DNA from: DAOULY01 sp034414595
Lineage (GTDB): Bacteria; Chloroflexota; Dehalococcoidia; SZUA-161; JAUWZY01
Assembly (NCBI GenBank): GCA_034414595.1
Contig: DAOULY010000021.1
Location: forward strand, 1 to 64,000
DNA: 64,000 nt
Reading direction: 5' to 3'
The notes beneath the pieces were generated by a model. The model was not told the DNA's origin and made no database searches. It saw nothing but the letters and a program-made list of their open reading frames with translations. The position numbers and the translations under genes were made by a program. Positions 32,758 through 40,781 of the stretch are shown here, one piece after another (within the stretch, counting starts at the first letter, position 1; every line of letters begins with the position of its first letter).

Positions 32758-33564
32758 CTACACCATGGTATACCCGCCGCTGACGCTGAGGGTCTGTCCC
32801 GTGATCCAGCTGGCGGCATCTGAGGCCAGGAATACCACTGCATTAGCGATGTCCTGCGCTTTTCCCAACCGGCGCAGGGGATAGGCCTTGGCCACAGCTT
32901 TGCGGCTTTCCTCATCAGGAAACAGACCAATTACGTTGTGGTCCTCATCTTTCCCTGAAAACATGCTTAGCTCGCCAACCTCCTCGGGGACCGGGACAGT
33001 GGCGCCGGGGCAAACAACATTAACTGTGATCCCATATCTCCCCACCTCCTTAGCTACAGATTTGGAGAGTGCGATCACGCCAGCTTTGCACCCGGAATAG
33101 AGGCTTTCCCGGTACTCTCCAACCCGCCCGGCGTCGGAGCCAAGGTTTACTATGCGGCCACTTTTCCTCTCCATCATATGAGGCAAGACCAAGTGAATAC
33201 AATTGAGCTGATGACGGAAGTTCAAAGCTATATATTTATCCCAGCGCTCGGGCTTGGTGTCCAGGAACAGTTTGAAGTCATCCCAGCCCACATTATTGAC
33301 CAAGACATCTATTTTGCCAAAACGGTCCAGCACTGCCGAGACCATTGCTCTGACCGACTCATAGTCGGTGACATCCGTTTTAATCACTATGGCATTGCCA
33401 TCTTCAGCCCTGGCTTCCTCTGCTACCTTCTCCCCTTGCTTCTCGTCGAGCTCGGCGATTACCACATCGGCACCTTCTCTGGCAAAGGTAAGTGATATGG
33501 CACGGCCGATATTGGAGCCGCCACCGGTTACAATCACCGTCTTATCTTTTAAGCCTAAATCCAC
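32758..33564 (-). CDS. SDR dehydrogenase resembling 2-hydroxycyclohexanecarboxyl-CoA dehydrogenase (BadH-like)
   Basis: 268 residues from the GTG at 33564 (AGGAG 9 nt upstream); a GTG at 33585 is the alternative. Classical SDR motifs: TGGGSNIGRA, NNVGWDDF (NNAG variant), catalytic Ser in NLGSDAG, and YSGCKAG (YxxxK). The stretches NVGWDDFKLF, RIVNLGSDAGRVG and GITVNVVCPGAT resemble BadH of Rhodopseudomonas, which makes 2-ketocyclohexanecarboxyl-CoA during cyclohexanecarboxylate degradation. It heads the operon with the Had-like and HBD genes, directly after the SRP RNA gene. Confidence 0.87.
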   Translation of the reverse strand: MDLGLKDKTVIVTGGGSNIGRAISLTFAREGADVVIAELDEKQGEKVAEEARAEDGNAIVIKTDVTDYESVRAMVSAVLDRFGKIDVLVNNVGWDDFKLFLDTKPERWDKYIALNFRHQLNCIHLVLPHMMERKSGRIVNLGSDAGRVGEYRESLYSGCKAGVIALSKSVAKEVGRYGITVNVVCPGATVPVPEEVGELSMFSGKDEDHNVIGLFPDEESRKAVAKAYPLRRLGKAQDIANAVVFLASDAASWITGQTLSVSGGYTMV

Positions 33565-33594
33565 GCAGTAAAGCTCCTGCCCCACTCAAACAAT

Positions 33595-33865
33595 GAGGTC
33601 GTGCACCCACTGTCGATCTTCTCTTCTGGCTTGCTTCTATCGACCGACTCCAATCAGATAACCCTGCGGCACCCAGAAGCTGCTATTTACCGCTGCTTCC
33701 TCCCGGACCTGACGGGGTTCATAACGCTCTGCCGCGCAGGACCCGATCTTCAACGCCGCCCAACAAAGGCAGTCCCACAAGAACAGGACCTCGAGCAGGA
33801 ATTCAACCCTGCTGTAGCGGATTGCAGGTATAGGGCACCGCTAGCTCCCCGTTTAGCACGACCTC
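33595..33865 (-). ncRNA. ffs: Large-type bacterial signal recognition particle RNA (scRNA)
   Basis: About 271 nt on the minus strand. The 5' GAGGTCGTGC (33865-33856) is the exact complement of the 3' GCACGACCTC (33604-33595). The Alu-domain core CTAAACGGGGAGCTAGCGGT and GCAATCCGCT near the 5' end match the Bacillus scRNA. The domain IV core GTCAGGTCCGGG with AGGAAGCAGC (33713-33692), which binds Ffh, is intact, and CCTGCGCGGCA pairs with TGCCGCAGG around it. This explains the whole gap between leuB and the BadH-like gene. The length equals that of B. subtilis scRNA. Confidence 0.96.
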
Positions 33866-33872
33866 AAGCAAA

Positions 33873-33901
33873 TGTTAATATAAGGCGCTCAGCTTTGTCA
33901 A
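33873..33901 (-). promoter_or_regulatory. Promoter of the SRP RNA gene
   Basis: Minus-strand TTGACA (33901-33896) overlapping the leuB stop codon, 17-nt spacer, TTAACA (33878-33873); TATTAA at 15-nt spacing is an alternative -10. The predicted start falls at the first base of the SRP RNA (33865-33866). Confidence 0.65.
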
Positions 33902-34995
33902 GGTGCCATTACCTCTTCGCGGATCAAAGCGCCCATCTTTTCAGTCCCCACCAGCTCCAGCTCTGGGCGCATTATGTCGTAGGTGCGGTAGCCACGTTCC
34001 AGGACCCTGTTCACTGCAGCCTCCACAGCCTGGGCTTCCTCCTCCATAGCCAGGGAATAACGCAGCAGCATGGCACAGCTGAGGATGGTGGCTATAGGAT
34101 TGGCCATATCCTTACCCGCCCGGCTCGGAGCGCTGCCGTGAATGGGCTCATAAAGGCCAAAGGTAAGGCGGCCTTCTTTGGGAATCCCAGCCAGGCTCGC
34201 CGAGGGCAGCATCCCCATGGAGCCGGCGAGCATCGAGGCTTCATCAGTCAGGATATCGCCGAACATATTCTCGGTGACGATAACATCGAATTGCGCCGGG
34301 CGCTGGATGAAGCGCATGGCGCAGGCATCGACCAGCACATGTTCCAACTCGACATCAGGATATTGTGGCGACAGCTCGATGGCAAGCTGCCGCCAAAGCC
34401 TCGATGACTCCAGGACATTAGCCTTGTCCACGGAAGACAGCTTCTTGCGTCGGCTTCGAGCCAGCTCGAAGCCGACGCGCAGAATGCGCTCGATTTCCTG
34501 CTCCGAATATGATAATGTATCCACAGCCCTGCGGCCCCGGGATGTCCGCCAGCGCTTTTTCGGCTTGCCAAAATACAGCCCGCCGGTGAGCTCCCGAACC
34601 ACCACCAGGTCCACGCCTTCGACAACTTCGGGCTTGATGGTAGTGCCATCGACAAGTATGGGCAGAATCTTAACCGGACGCAGGTTGGCGAAAAGCCTGA
34701 GTCCCTTGCGGATAGCCAGGAGTCCGTCCTCAGGGCGCACCTTGGCCAAGGGGTCATCCCACTTGGGCCCGCCCACGGCACCCAGGAGCACTGCACGGCA
34801 GCTTCGACACATCTGCAGCGTCTCTGGAAGCAGGGCGACGCCATGCTTATCAATGGCCACGCCGCCAATGTCTCCATAATGCATTTCGAATTCATGGCCA
34901 AAGCGGCGTCCTACAGTCCCAAGAACCTCTATCCCTTGAGCCGCCACCTCAGGGCCGATGCCATCTCCAGGAAGCACAGCCAGGTCGAACTTCAT
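33898..34995 (-). CDS. leuB: 3-isopropylmalate dehydrogenase
   Basis: 365 residues, the standard LeuB length. Motifs: LPGDGIGPEV at the N-terminus, VVRELTGGLYFG (substrate binding), DKANVLE and the C-terminal EPIHGSAP (NAD binding), plus NMFGDILTDEAS. It oxidatively decarboxylates 3-isopropylmalate in leucine synthesis. It overlaps leuD by 4 bp (ATGA) and is the last gene of the ilv-leu series. In this organism its transcription may depend on readthrough of the terminator before leuD. Confidence 0.97.
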   Translation of the reverse strand: MKFDLAVLPGDGIGPEVAAQGIEVLGTVGRRFGHEFEMHYGDIGGVAIDKHGVALLPETLQMCRSCRAVLLGAVGGPKWDDPLAKVRPEDGLLAIRKGLRLFANLRPVKILPILVDGTTIKPEVVEGVDLVVVRELTGGLYFGKPKKRWRTSRGRRAVDTLSYSEQEIERILRVGFELARSRRKKLSSVDKANVLESSRLWRQLAIELSPQYPDVELEHVLVDACAMRFIQRPAQFDVIVTENMFGDILTDEASMLAGSMGMLPSASLAGIPKEGRLTFGLYEPIHGSAPSRAGKDMANPIATILSCAMLLRYSLAMEEEAQAVEAAVNRVLERGYRTYDIMRPELELVGTEKMGALIREEVMAP

Positions 34996-35486
34996 TTCAG
35001 CCTCCGCTTGGTATATTCCACCAGCCCCTCTGCCGAGACAAGCTCGAGCATGAAATCGGGATAGGGCTCGGCCTTGAAGGTCAGGCCCTTGCTCACATTC
35101 ACGATGTCCCCTGTTGCCAGCTCCACCTCTAAACTATCGCCGCTTTCGCTTTGGTCTACAGCTTCATCGCACTCCAAGATGGGCAAGCCGATGTTTATGG
35201 CGTTGCGGAAGAAGATACGGGCAAAGCTCTTGGCGATGACACAGCTTATACCCGCGGCCTTGATGGCTATCGGGGCATGCTCTCGAGAAGAGCCACAGCC
35301 GAAGTTGGCATCGGCCAGGATAATATCACCCGGCTGCACCCGGTGGACAAAGCCGCTATCGAGGTCCTCCATCACATGCTTGGCCAGCTCCGCCGGGTCT
35401 GAGGTGTTGAGGTAACGAGCAGGGATGATGACATCGGTGTCGATATTAGCGCCGTATTTGTGAACTCTGCCCTTTAGTCGCACCAC
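34992..35486 (-). CDS. leuD: 3-isopropylmalate dehydratase small subunit
   Basis: 164 residues of the short, archaeal-type LeuD/HacB class. Typical motifs are NIDTDVIIPARYL and ANFGCGSSREHAP (about 57-70). With LeuC it forms isopropylmalate isomerase. Start is a GTG at 35486; a second GTG follows directly. No clear ribosome binding site is visible upstream, where an intrinsic terminator ends only about 10 nt before the start. It is separated from leuC by a VWA gene. Confidence 0.95.
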   Translation of the reverse strand: MVRLKGRVHKYGANIDTDVIIPARYLNTSDPAELAKHVMEDLDSGFVHRVQPGDIILADANFGCGSSREHAPIAIKAAGISCVIAKSFARIFFRNAINIGLPILECDEAVDQSESGDSLEVELATGDIVNVSKGLTFKAEPYPDFMLELVSAEGLVEYTKRRLK

Positions 35487-35496
35487 TTTAGCTTAC

Positions 35497-35534
35497 ACGA
35501 AAAGATGAAGGGCGGCAAGTCTGCCGCCCTTCAT
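35497..35534 (-). terminator. Strong intrinsic terminator after the VWA gene
   Basis: A perfect 13-bp stem, ATGAAGGGCGGCA with TGCCGCCCTTCAT (35534-35522 and 35517-35505), loop of 4 nt, then CTTTTCGT on the minus strand. It begins 22 bp after the VWA stop codon and ends about 10 bp before the leuD start. Confidence 0.85.
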
Positions 35535-35556
35535 GATCAATCAATCAAAGCCTCTC

Positions 35557-37041
35557 TTATCTGGCGATGCGGACCGCAATCACCATCAGGATGAAGATAG
35601 CACCCACGACGATGAGAGCCCAGACCCATATCGGCAGCACCCAGGGCAACGGAATGGCTATCACCTGGAAGATACCAGATGACGTTCCGTATATCCCAAG
35701 AGCCGAGGTCTCGACTATGATCTTGTAGGCACCTCCCGTAGCACCATCGGGTAACTCATACTCGAACTTGTGGAGCCCGGTGCTGACGTCCTTCAACGTC
35801 GTCGGGTCTATCACGTCAGACTCCTCGCCACAGGAATGCCAGATGGTGATATTGTCGAACACGACATCGGAGGGAACTCCGCCGATGGTGGACAGGATGT
35901 ACACCTCAACGGTCTGGCCGGCGAAGTATGCCGGGCCGACGTTGACCTCAACATCCACAGCACCTCTGACTGCTACGGTAGCCTGTGGTATGGCCGTCTC
36001 AGCGGAGACGCCCTGCCAGTTGGTGTAGGTCACCTTGGAGCCCGGGATCGCGTCAATGGGCACGGCGGTCCCCCCCATCACGGAGGCGACATCGAAGGAG
36101 ACCTCCCAAGTATCGCCGATGGCGATGCTCCCAATAACCCACTGCAGCGTGGTGGTGCCGTCGGCGTTGGCGATGACCTCATCCGGCGGTATGGTGGCAT
36201 TGCCCACATACTTGATGTGGCTCTGCAGGATCTCGGTAACGACAACATTGACTCCCGCAGTGTTAACTATGTTGTTGCTGATGGCATCATAGATATTCGC
36301 CAGGTCGGTCGAGCTGGGAGCAAAGTAGTAGGCGCCGCCGGTCTGGGTAGCGATGCTCTGCAACTGGCTTGTATTCACGCCATAGCCCAAACCGATGGTG
36401 TAGTAGGTGATGTTGTTGTTCACAGCCTCAGTGGCAGCGCTGGTCGGCGTCCAGCTTCCCCAGTTGTGATAGCCATCGGTGAGCAGCACCGAAATCAGCG
36501 GTCGCCCTGAAGCTGCATCAGCAATCAGCATCCCATTGGCCATATGCATGCCGTCGCCCATGGCTGTCATATTCTCGAGCGCGATGCCGTCGATGGCAGC
36601 CTTGATGGCAGTCTTGCCACTCGTGTCGCACAGGGTCAGCACAATCTCCTGCACAGCGGTGTTGCTGTAGGAGACCACGGCACAGTAGTCAGTGGCACCC
36701 ATGTTGTCAACAAAGCTCTTCGCCGCCGTCTTGGCGTTGGCTAAGCCTGTTGTACCCATGCTTCCCGAGCGGTCGATGATGAGCACGACATCTACCGGAG
36801 CATGGCTCGCCTGGACGTCGCCTTGCCCATTTATGGTCAGCGTGACCGTGGTCGTGTCGGGTGTGCCCTGGCCCTGAAGCCAGATCTCAGAGGGATCTGC
36901 CGTCTTGGTAACATCAAGATAGGGAGCGGTGCCTGTGGCCGCAGCTGCCGGCAGCGCTGAGAAGGGCACCGCAAGCAGGACGGCTATGCACACAGCAAAT
37001 ACCACATTCACCGCACGCGATTTGCACATTTTCTTAAACAT
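35557..37041 (-). CDS. Secreted, membrane-anchored VWA-domain protein
   Basis: 494 residues from the ATG at 37041; an in-frame TTG at 37050 lies too close to the AAGGAGGTGAT site. It has a signal peptide (basic KKMCKSR then a hydrophobic core ending LPAAAA), a von Willebrand A domain (about 85-265) with a complete MIDAS start DRSGSMG and TDGYHNW, a DUF11-like/adhesin-like beta region (about 270-365), another beta-rich domain, and a C-terminal helix (WVLPIWVWALIVVGAIF) with a short basic tail. It should be displayed outside the membrane and bind a divalent cation and a protein ligand. It has its own promoter and terminator within the leu operon. Confidence 0.9.
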   Translation of the reverse strand: MFKKMCKSRAVNVVFAVCIAVLLAVPFSALPAAAATGTAPYLDVTKTADPSEIWLQGQGTPDTTTVTLTINGQGDVQASHAPVDVVLIIDRSGSMGTTGLANAKTAAKSFVDNMGATDYCAVVSYSNTAVQEIVLTLCDTSGKTAIKAAIDGIALENMTAMGDGMHMANGMLIADAASGRPLISVLLTDGYHNWGSWTPTSAATEAVNNNITYYTIGLGYGVNTSQLQSIATQTGGAYYFAPSSTDLANIYDAISNNIVNTAGVNVVVTEILQSHIKYVGNATIPPDEVIANADGTTTLQWVIGSIAIGDTWEVSFDVASVMGGTAVPIDAIPGSKVTYTNWQGVSAETAIPQATVAVRGAVDVEVNVGPAYFAGQTVEVYILSTIGGVPSDVVFDNITIWHSCGEESDVIDPTTLKDVSTGLHKFEYELPDGATGGAYKIIVETSALGIYGTSSGIFQVIAIPLPWVLPIWVWALIVVGAIFILMVIAVRIAR

Positions 37042-37081
37042 CTCTCTCAATCACCTCCTTTCTGTCAAAGTTGGCGTGCTA

Positions 37082-37111
37082 TTTTTACCACAAAACGTGA
37101 TTAGTTGTCAA
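37082..37111 (-). promoter_or_regulatory. Promoter of the VWA gene
   Basis: Minus-strand TTGACA (37111-37106), 18-nt spacer, TAAAAA (37087-37082), followed by AAAGGAGGTGAT and the start codon. A small hairpin CACCCA-GT-TGGGTG (37122-37135) lies just upstream. Confidence 0.6.
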
Positions 37112-37150
37112 TCACCCAACTGGGTGAGGCACTTTCACCCCTTGCTTCTT

Positions 37151-37210
37151 GTCATCCTGAGCCCCCTTGGCGAAGAATCCCTATAAACTCTTCGCTTCGC
37201 TCAGATTGAC
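37151..37210. repeat. Imperfect inverted-repeat element between leuC and the VWA gene
   Basis: The arms GTCATCCTGAG (37151-37161) and CTCAGATTGAC (37200-37210) are complementary at 9 of 11 positions, and inside them GCGAAGA (37170-37176) pairs with TCTTCGC (37189-37195). The wording resembles a dispersed GTCATTCTGAG...GAAGAATC repeat seen in many bacterial genomes. It may have helped insert the VWA unit here. Confidence 0.6.
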
Positions 37211-37233
37211 AATTTATTGCCAATAAACAATCT

Positions 37234-38508
37234 TCAACTTATTGCTTCGTCGGGACTGGCTATGCGGCCGAGGATGGCGCTGGCGGCGGCAACGGCGGGG
37301 TTTGCCAGGTAGACCTCAGACTCAGAGCTACCCATGCGGCCCACGAAATTGCGGTTGGTGGTCGCCAGGCAGCGCTCTCCCGATGCCAGGACCCCCATGT
37401 GGCCGCCGAGGCAGGGACCGCAGGTCGGGGTGCTCACCGCAGCCCCGGCTTGAATGAAGGACTCGATCAGCCCCTGTCGCAGGGCCTCCATGTACACCTC
37501 CTGCGAGCCCGGGATGATGATGCAGCGCAGTCCCCCTGCTACCTGCCTGCCCTTTAGTATTTCAGCAGCGGTCCTCAAATCTTCAAGGCGTCCGTTGGTG
37601 CAGCTACCGATGACCACCTGGTCGAGCTCGATTTCACCGACTTCGGCTACGGGCCTGGTGTTGGAGGGGAGGTGGGGGAAGGCGACCTGGGGTTCGATTT
37701 GGGAAGCATCGTACTCCAGGACTTCGGCGTATCCGGCATCTTCATCGGGCTCAACCACGACATAAGGACGCCGCGCCCGTGGACCAATGTAGTCCAGTGT
37801 CTTTTTATCCACTCTGAATAGACCCGCCTTGGCCCCGGCTTCGATAGCCATGTTGGCCATGGTGAAGCGCCCGTCCAGGGACAGGTTATCTATGGCTTCA
37901 CCGCAGAACTCCATAGCGGAGTAAAGTGCGCCATCCACTCCGATTTGACCGATGGTATACAGGATCAGGTCCTTGCCCCCAACCCACCGGCCCAGCTCGC
38001 CGTGATAGACGAACTTGATGGTCGGTGACACCTTCATCCAGATATCCCCGGTAGCCATGGCGCAGGCGATATCGGTTGAGCCCATGCCGGTGGCAAAAGC
38101 ACCCACCGCTCCATAGGTGCAGGTATGGGAATCGGCGCCGATGACCACGTCCCCGGGGAGGACCAAGCCCTGCTCCGGGAGCAGGACATGCTCAATGCCA
38201 GCCTGACCACATTCAAAGTAGACCAGTCCCTGCTCCTGAGCAAACTCCCGCATCAGCTTGGCCTGCTCCGCTGAGGCGATGTCCTTGGCGGGGACGAAAT
38301 GGTCGGGGACCATGACCACCCTCTGGGGGTCAAAGACCTTCCCGGCGCCAAGGCGCTGGAATTCCTTGATCGCCAGAGGGGCAGTGATGTCATTGGCCAG
38401 GATCAGGTCCACCCTGACAGTGACGAAATCGCCCGGCTTGACTTTGTCTATCCCGGAGTGAGCGGCGAGGATCTTCTCAGCTAAAGTCAATAAAGAACTC
38501 CGCTCCAC
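37234..38508 (-). CDS. leuC: 3-isopropylmalate dehydratase large subunit
   Basis: 424 residues, archaeal/short LeuC class. Aconitase-type motifs include GADSHTCTYGAVGAFATGMGSTD and the Fe-S cysteines in IGSCTNGRLEDL and TPTCGPCLGGHMG. It isomerises 2- to 3-isopropylmalate with LeuD. It follows the 38521 gene by 12 bp. The short repeat element and the VWA unit interrupt it from leuD. Confidence 0.96.
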   Translation of the reverse strand: MERSSLLTLAEKILAAHSGIDKVKPGDFVTVRVDLILANDITAPLAIKEFQRLGAGKVFDPQRVVMVPDHFVPAKDIASAEQAKLMREFAQEQGLVYFECGQAGIEHVLLPEQGLVLPGDVVIGADSHTCTYGAVGAFATGMGSTDIACAMATGDIWMKVSPTIKFVYHGELGRWVGGKDLILYTIGQIGVDGALYSAMEFCGEAIDNLSLDGRFTMANMAIEAGAKAGLFRVDKKTLDYIGPRARRPYVVVEPDEDAGYAEVLEYDASQIEPQVAFPHLPSNTRPVAEVGEIELDQVVIGSCTNGRLEDLRTAAEILKGRQVAGGLRCIIIPGSQEVYMEALRQGLIESFIQAGAAVSTPTCGPCLGGHMGVLASGERCLATTNRNFVGRMGSSESEVYLANPAVAAASAILGRIASPDEAIS

Positions 38509-38520
38509 AAAGCTAAGGAG

Positions 38521-38961
38521 CTATCGGTTTGGTACCTTCTCGCAATAGATTTTAAACAGGACCTGCCCGAGGCCACCGCACTCCAGGCCGACATCGTAGC
38601 AGTGCACGCGATCCCAGCCTGCGGGCGTGGGATCGTCCAGACCTTCAGCAAGGCGATCGTAAACTATGAGATCAAAGGGCAGCATCGAGGCCATTGCCCA
38701 AAGGCAAAAGTTGGTGACGGTGGATTCCTCAGGCAGCAGAAAACCGCTGGCGAGGAAGACATATTTGTCACCCTTTTTATGCCCAGCGAGGCAATTCTTG
38801 GCCTCGATCACCTCGGCTATCATCCAGTGCCCCCGCCTTCCCGGCCGCGACTTCATCATTCGCCACTGAGTGTCAGAGAGCTTGTCCATTTGCTCATCGC
38901 TGACGCCATATACTTGCTTTGCTGATTGGATGTCCTCCGGGGTAACTTCTACTTCCTTCAT
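38521..38961 (-). CDS. Uncharacterised protein, TIGR04076-like
   Basis: 146 residues, soluble. The C-terminal two thirds, with IEAKNCLAGHKKGDKYVF and a late CYDVGLECGGLGQVLFKI, resemble small TIGR04076-type proteins of unknown function; this is tentative. It lies between leuA (26 bp) and leuC (12 bp) in the leucine operon, so it is cotranscribed, but a role in leucine synthesis is not shown. The Cys residues near 121-128 could be functional. Confidence 0.7.
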   Translation of the reverse strand: MKEVEVTPEDIQSAKQVYGVSDEQMDKLSDTQWRMMKSRPGRRGHWMIAEVIEAKNCLAGHKKGDKYVFLASGFLLPEESTVTNFCLWAMASMLPFDLIVYDRLAEGLDDPTPAGWDRVHCYDVGLECGGLGQVLFKIYCEKVPNR

Positions 38962-38987
38962 TCCACCTCCTAATTAACAGTTTATCC

Positions 38988-40502
38988 TCAAGATCTGCTT
39001 GCTGCCAGCAGCCGATTGAGCGCATTCATATAGGCCTTGGCGCTGGCCACAATGATGTCCGTCGATGCACCACGCCCGAAGTAGGTCCTGCCTTCGCTCT
39101 CCACCCTGACTGTGACCTCACCCATGGCGTCGATGCCCCCGGTGACCGACTTCACGCTGAACTCAACGAGCCGGTCAGACACGCCGGTAATGGTTCTGAT
39201 CGCCTTATAGACCGCATCCACAGGACCCGTGCCCAAGGCGACATCAGTCAGGATCTGGCCATCAGGAGCACGGAGCCTGACAGTGGCCGTAGGAATGCCG
39301 GGGTCACCGCAGGACACCTGAACCTGCTCCAGATGGTAGGTCTCAGAAACCGACCGCAGCTCATCCACGACCAGGGCCTCCAGGTCACGTTCGGTGACCT
39401 CCTTCTTCTTGTCAGCAAGCTCCTTGAAGGCCAGAAATGAGCGGCTGAGCTCCTCGTCGCTCAGAACATAGCCCATCTCCTCAAGGCGCTTCCTGAAGGC
39501 ATGGCGCCCGCTGAGCTTGCCCAGAGTCAGGGTGGTCCCAGCCAGGCCTACAGAGGTGGGGTCGATAATTTCATACGTGGTCCGCTCCTTTATAATGCCA
39601 TCCTGATGTATGCCCGATTCATGGCGGAAAGCATTGGCACCAACGATGGCCTTGTTGGGCTGAACCGACATCCCGGTGAGCTCGCTCACCAGGTGGCTGG
39701 CTTTGTGAATTTGAGCGGTATCGATTTCTGTGGCGTATTGTAACAGGTCGCTGCGGGTCTTGAGCGCCATCACGATTTCCTCCATGGCAGCATTACCCGC
39801 CCGCTCCCCGATGCCATTAACGGTGCATTCGATCTGGCGCACTCCGTGGTCCAGAACCGCCAAGCTGTTGGCTACGGCAAGGCCGAGGTCATTATGGCAA
39901 TGGACGCTGACCACAGCGCGATGGATGTTGGGCACGTGCTCATAGATGCCATCGATGAGGTGACAGAATTCCTGGGGAATGGTGTAGCCCACCGTATCAG
40001 GGATATTCACCGTCGTTGCTCCGGCATCAATCACCGCCTCCAAGATGCGATAGAGAAACTCGGGGTCGGTACGAGTGGCATCCATGGGAGAAAACTCGAC
40101 GTTTCCAGTATAGCCCTTGGCTCGGGCCACCATAGCTCGAGAGTTCTCCATTATCTCGTCCCGACCTTTTCTCAGTTGATGGAGAAGGTGTATATCGGAG
40201 CTGGAGAGAAACACGTGGATTCTGGGATCATCTGCCTCCTTAATGGCCTCCCAGGCAGTGTCCACTGCCTGGGGCTGGGCATGAGCCAAGGCGCAGATGG
40301 TGGGGCGGTGGACCTCACTGGCGATAAGGCGCACTGCATCAAAATCTCCTTTAGAGCTTATAGGAAAGCCAGCCTCAATGACATCGATCCCCAGTCGATC
40401 CAATTGCTTTGCGATCTCCAGTTTTTCCTCACCAGTGAGCGCGGCCCCTGCTGATTGCTCCCCATCCCTCAGTGTGGTATCGAAAATTATTACCCTATCC
40501 AT
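38988..40502 (-). CDS. leuA: 2-isopropylmalate synthase
   Basis: 504 residues from the ATG at 40502, preferred over a TTG six codons earlier because GGAAGGTGAGG lies just upstream. The HMGL-like barrel begins IIFDTTLRDGEQSAG; the metal-site motif SVHCHNDLGLAVANS and the signature CTVNGIGERAGNA are present. A C-terminal LeuA allosteric dimer domain (about 385-500) suggests leucine feedback inhibition. It condenses acetyl-CoA with 2-oxoisovalerate. Citramalate synthase is a close relative, but gene context supports LeuA. Confidence 0.95.
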   Translation of the reverse strand: MDRVIIFDTTLRDGEQSAGAALTGEEKLEIAKQLDRLGIDVIEAGFPISSKGDFDAVRLIASEVHRPTICALAHAQPQAVDTAWEAIKEADDPRIHVFLSSSDIHLLHQLRKGRDEIMENSRAMVARAKGYTGNVEFSPMDATRTDPEFLYRILEAVIDAGATTVNIPDTVGYTIPQEFCHLIDGIYEHVPNIHRAVVSVHCHNDLGLAVANSLAVLDHGVRQIECTVNGIGERAGNAAMEEIVMALKTRSDLLQYATEIDTAQIHKASHLVSELTGMSVQPNKAIVGANAFRHESGIHQDGIIKERTTYEIIDPTSVGLAGTTLTLGKLSGRHAFRKRLEEMGYVLSDEELSRSFLAFKELADKKKEVTERDLEALVVDELRSVSETYHLEQVQVSCGDPGIPTATVRLRAPDGQILTDVALGTGPVDAVYKAIRTITGVSDRLVEFSVKSVTGGIDAMGEVTVRVESEGRTYFGRGASTDIIVASAKAYMNALNRLLAASRS

Positions 40503-40528
40503 GATTCCCTCACCTTCCAAGCCGAATA

Positions 40529-40765
40529 TCAGTACATCGTATCGAGGGCGGCTCTGACTCTTTCCAGCGAGTCCCGAACCCCATTGATCTTGCCCAGAAG
40601 ATTGGTTCTGCGAACCTCATGGCCAAGCAACTCCAAGAGCTCATCACCCAAATTCCTCTTATCCGCAGTGGCTATTATGGCATAAAGAGATACTATTTCA
40701 TCCAGGCGGCGCTTGGCCGTCTGCCCGGTGGCGATCAGCTTCATGTCCTTCGATTCCTCAGCCAT
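40529..40765 (-). CDS. Small conserved protein between ilvC and leuA
   Basis: 78 residues, highly charged and helical, with no membrane segment or recognised domain. It starts 16 bp after ilvC and ends 26 bp before the leuA start, well inside the operon. Length and spacing suggest a real gene. I do not recognise a function; a regulatory or assembly role in the pathway is only a guess. Confidence 0.7.
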   Translation of the reverse strand: MAEESKDMKLIATGQTAKRRLDEIVSLYAIIATADKRNLGDELLELLGHEVRRTNLLGKINGVRDSLERVRAALDTMY

Positions 40766-40781
40766 AGCTTAGCCCTTCCCC

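Noticed and set aside
33601..34407. A 268-codon plus-strand ORF across the leuB end and the leuB-SDR gap.
   Set aside because: It is antisense to leuB and to the SRP RNA, has no family resemblance, and its composition follows the opposite-strand genes.
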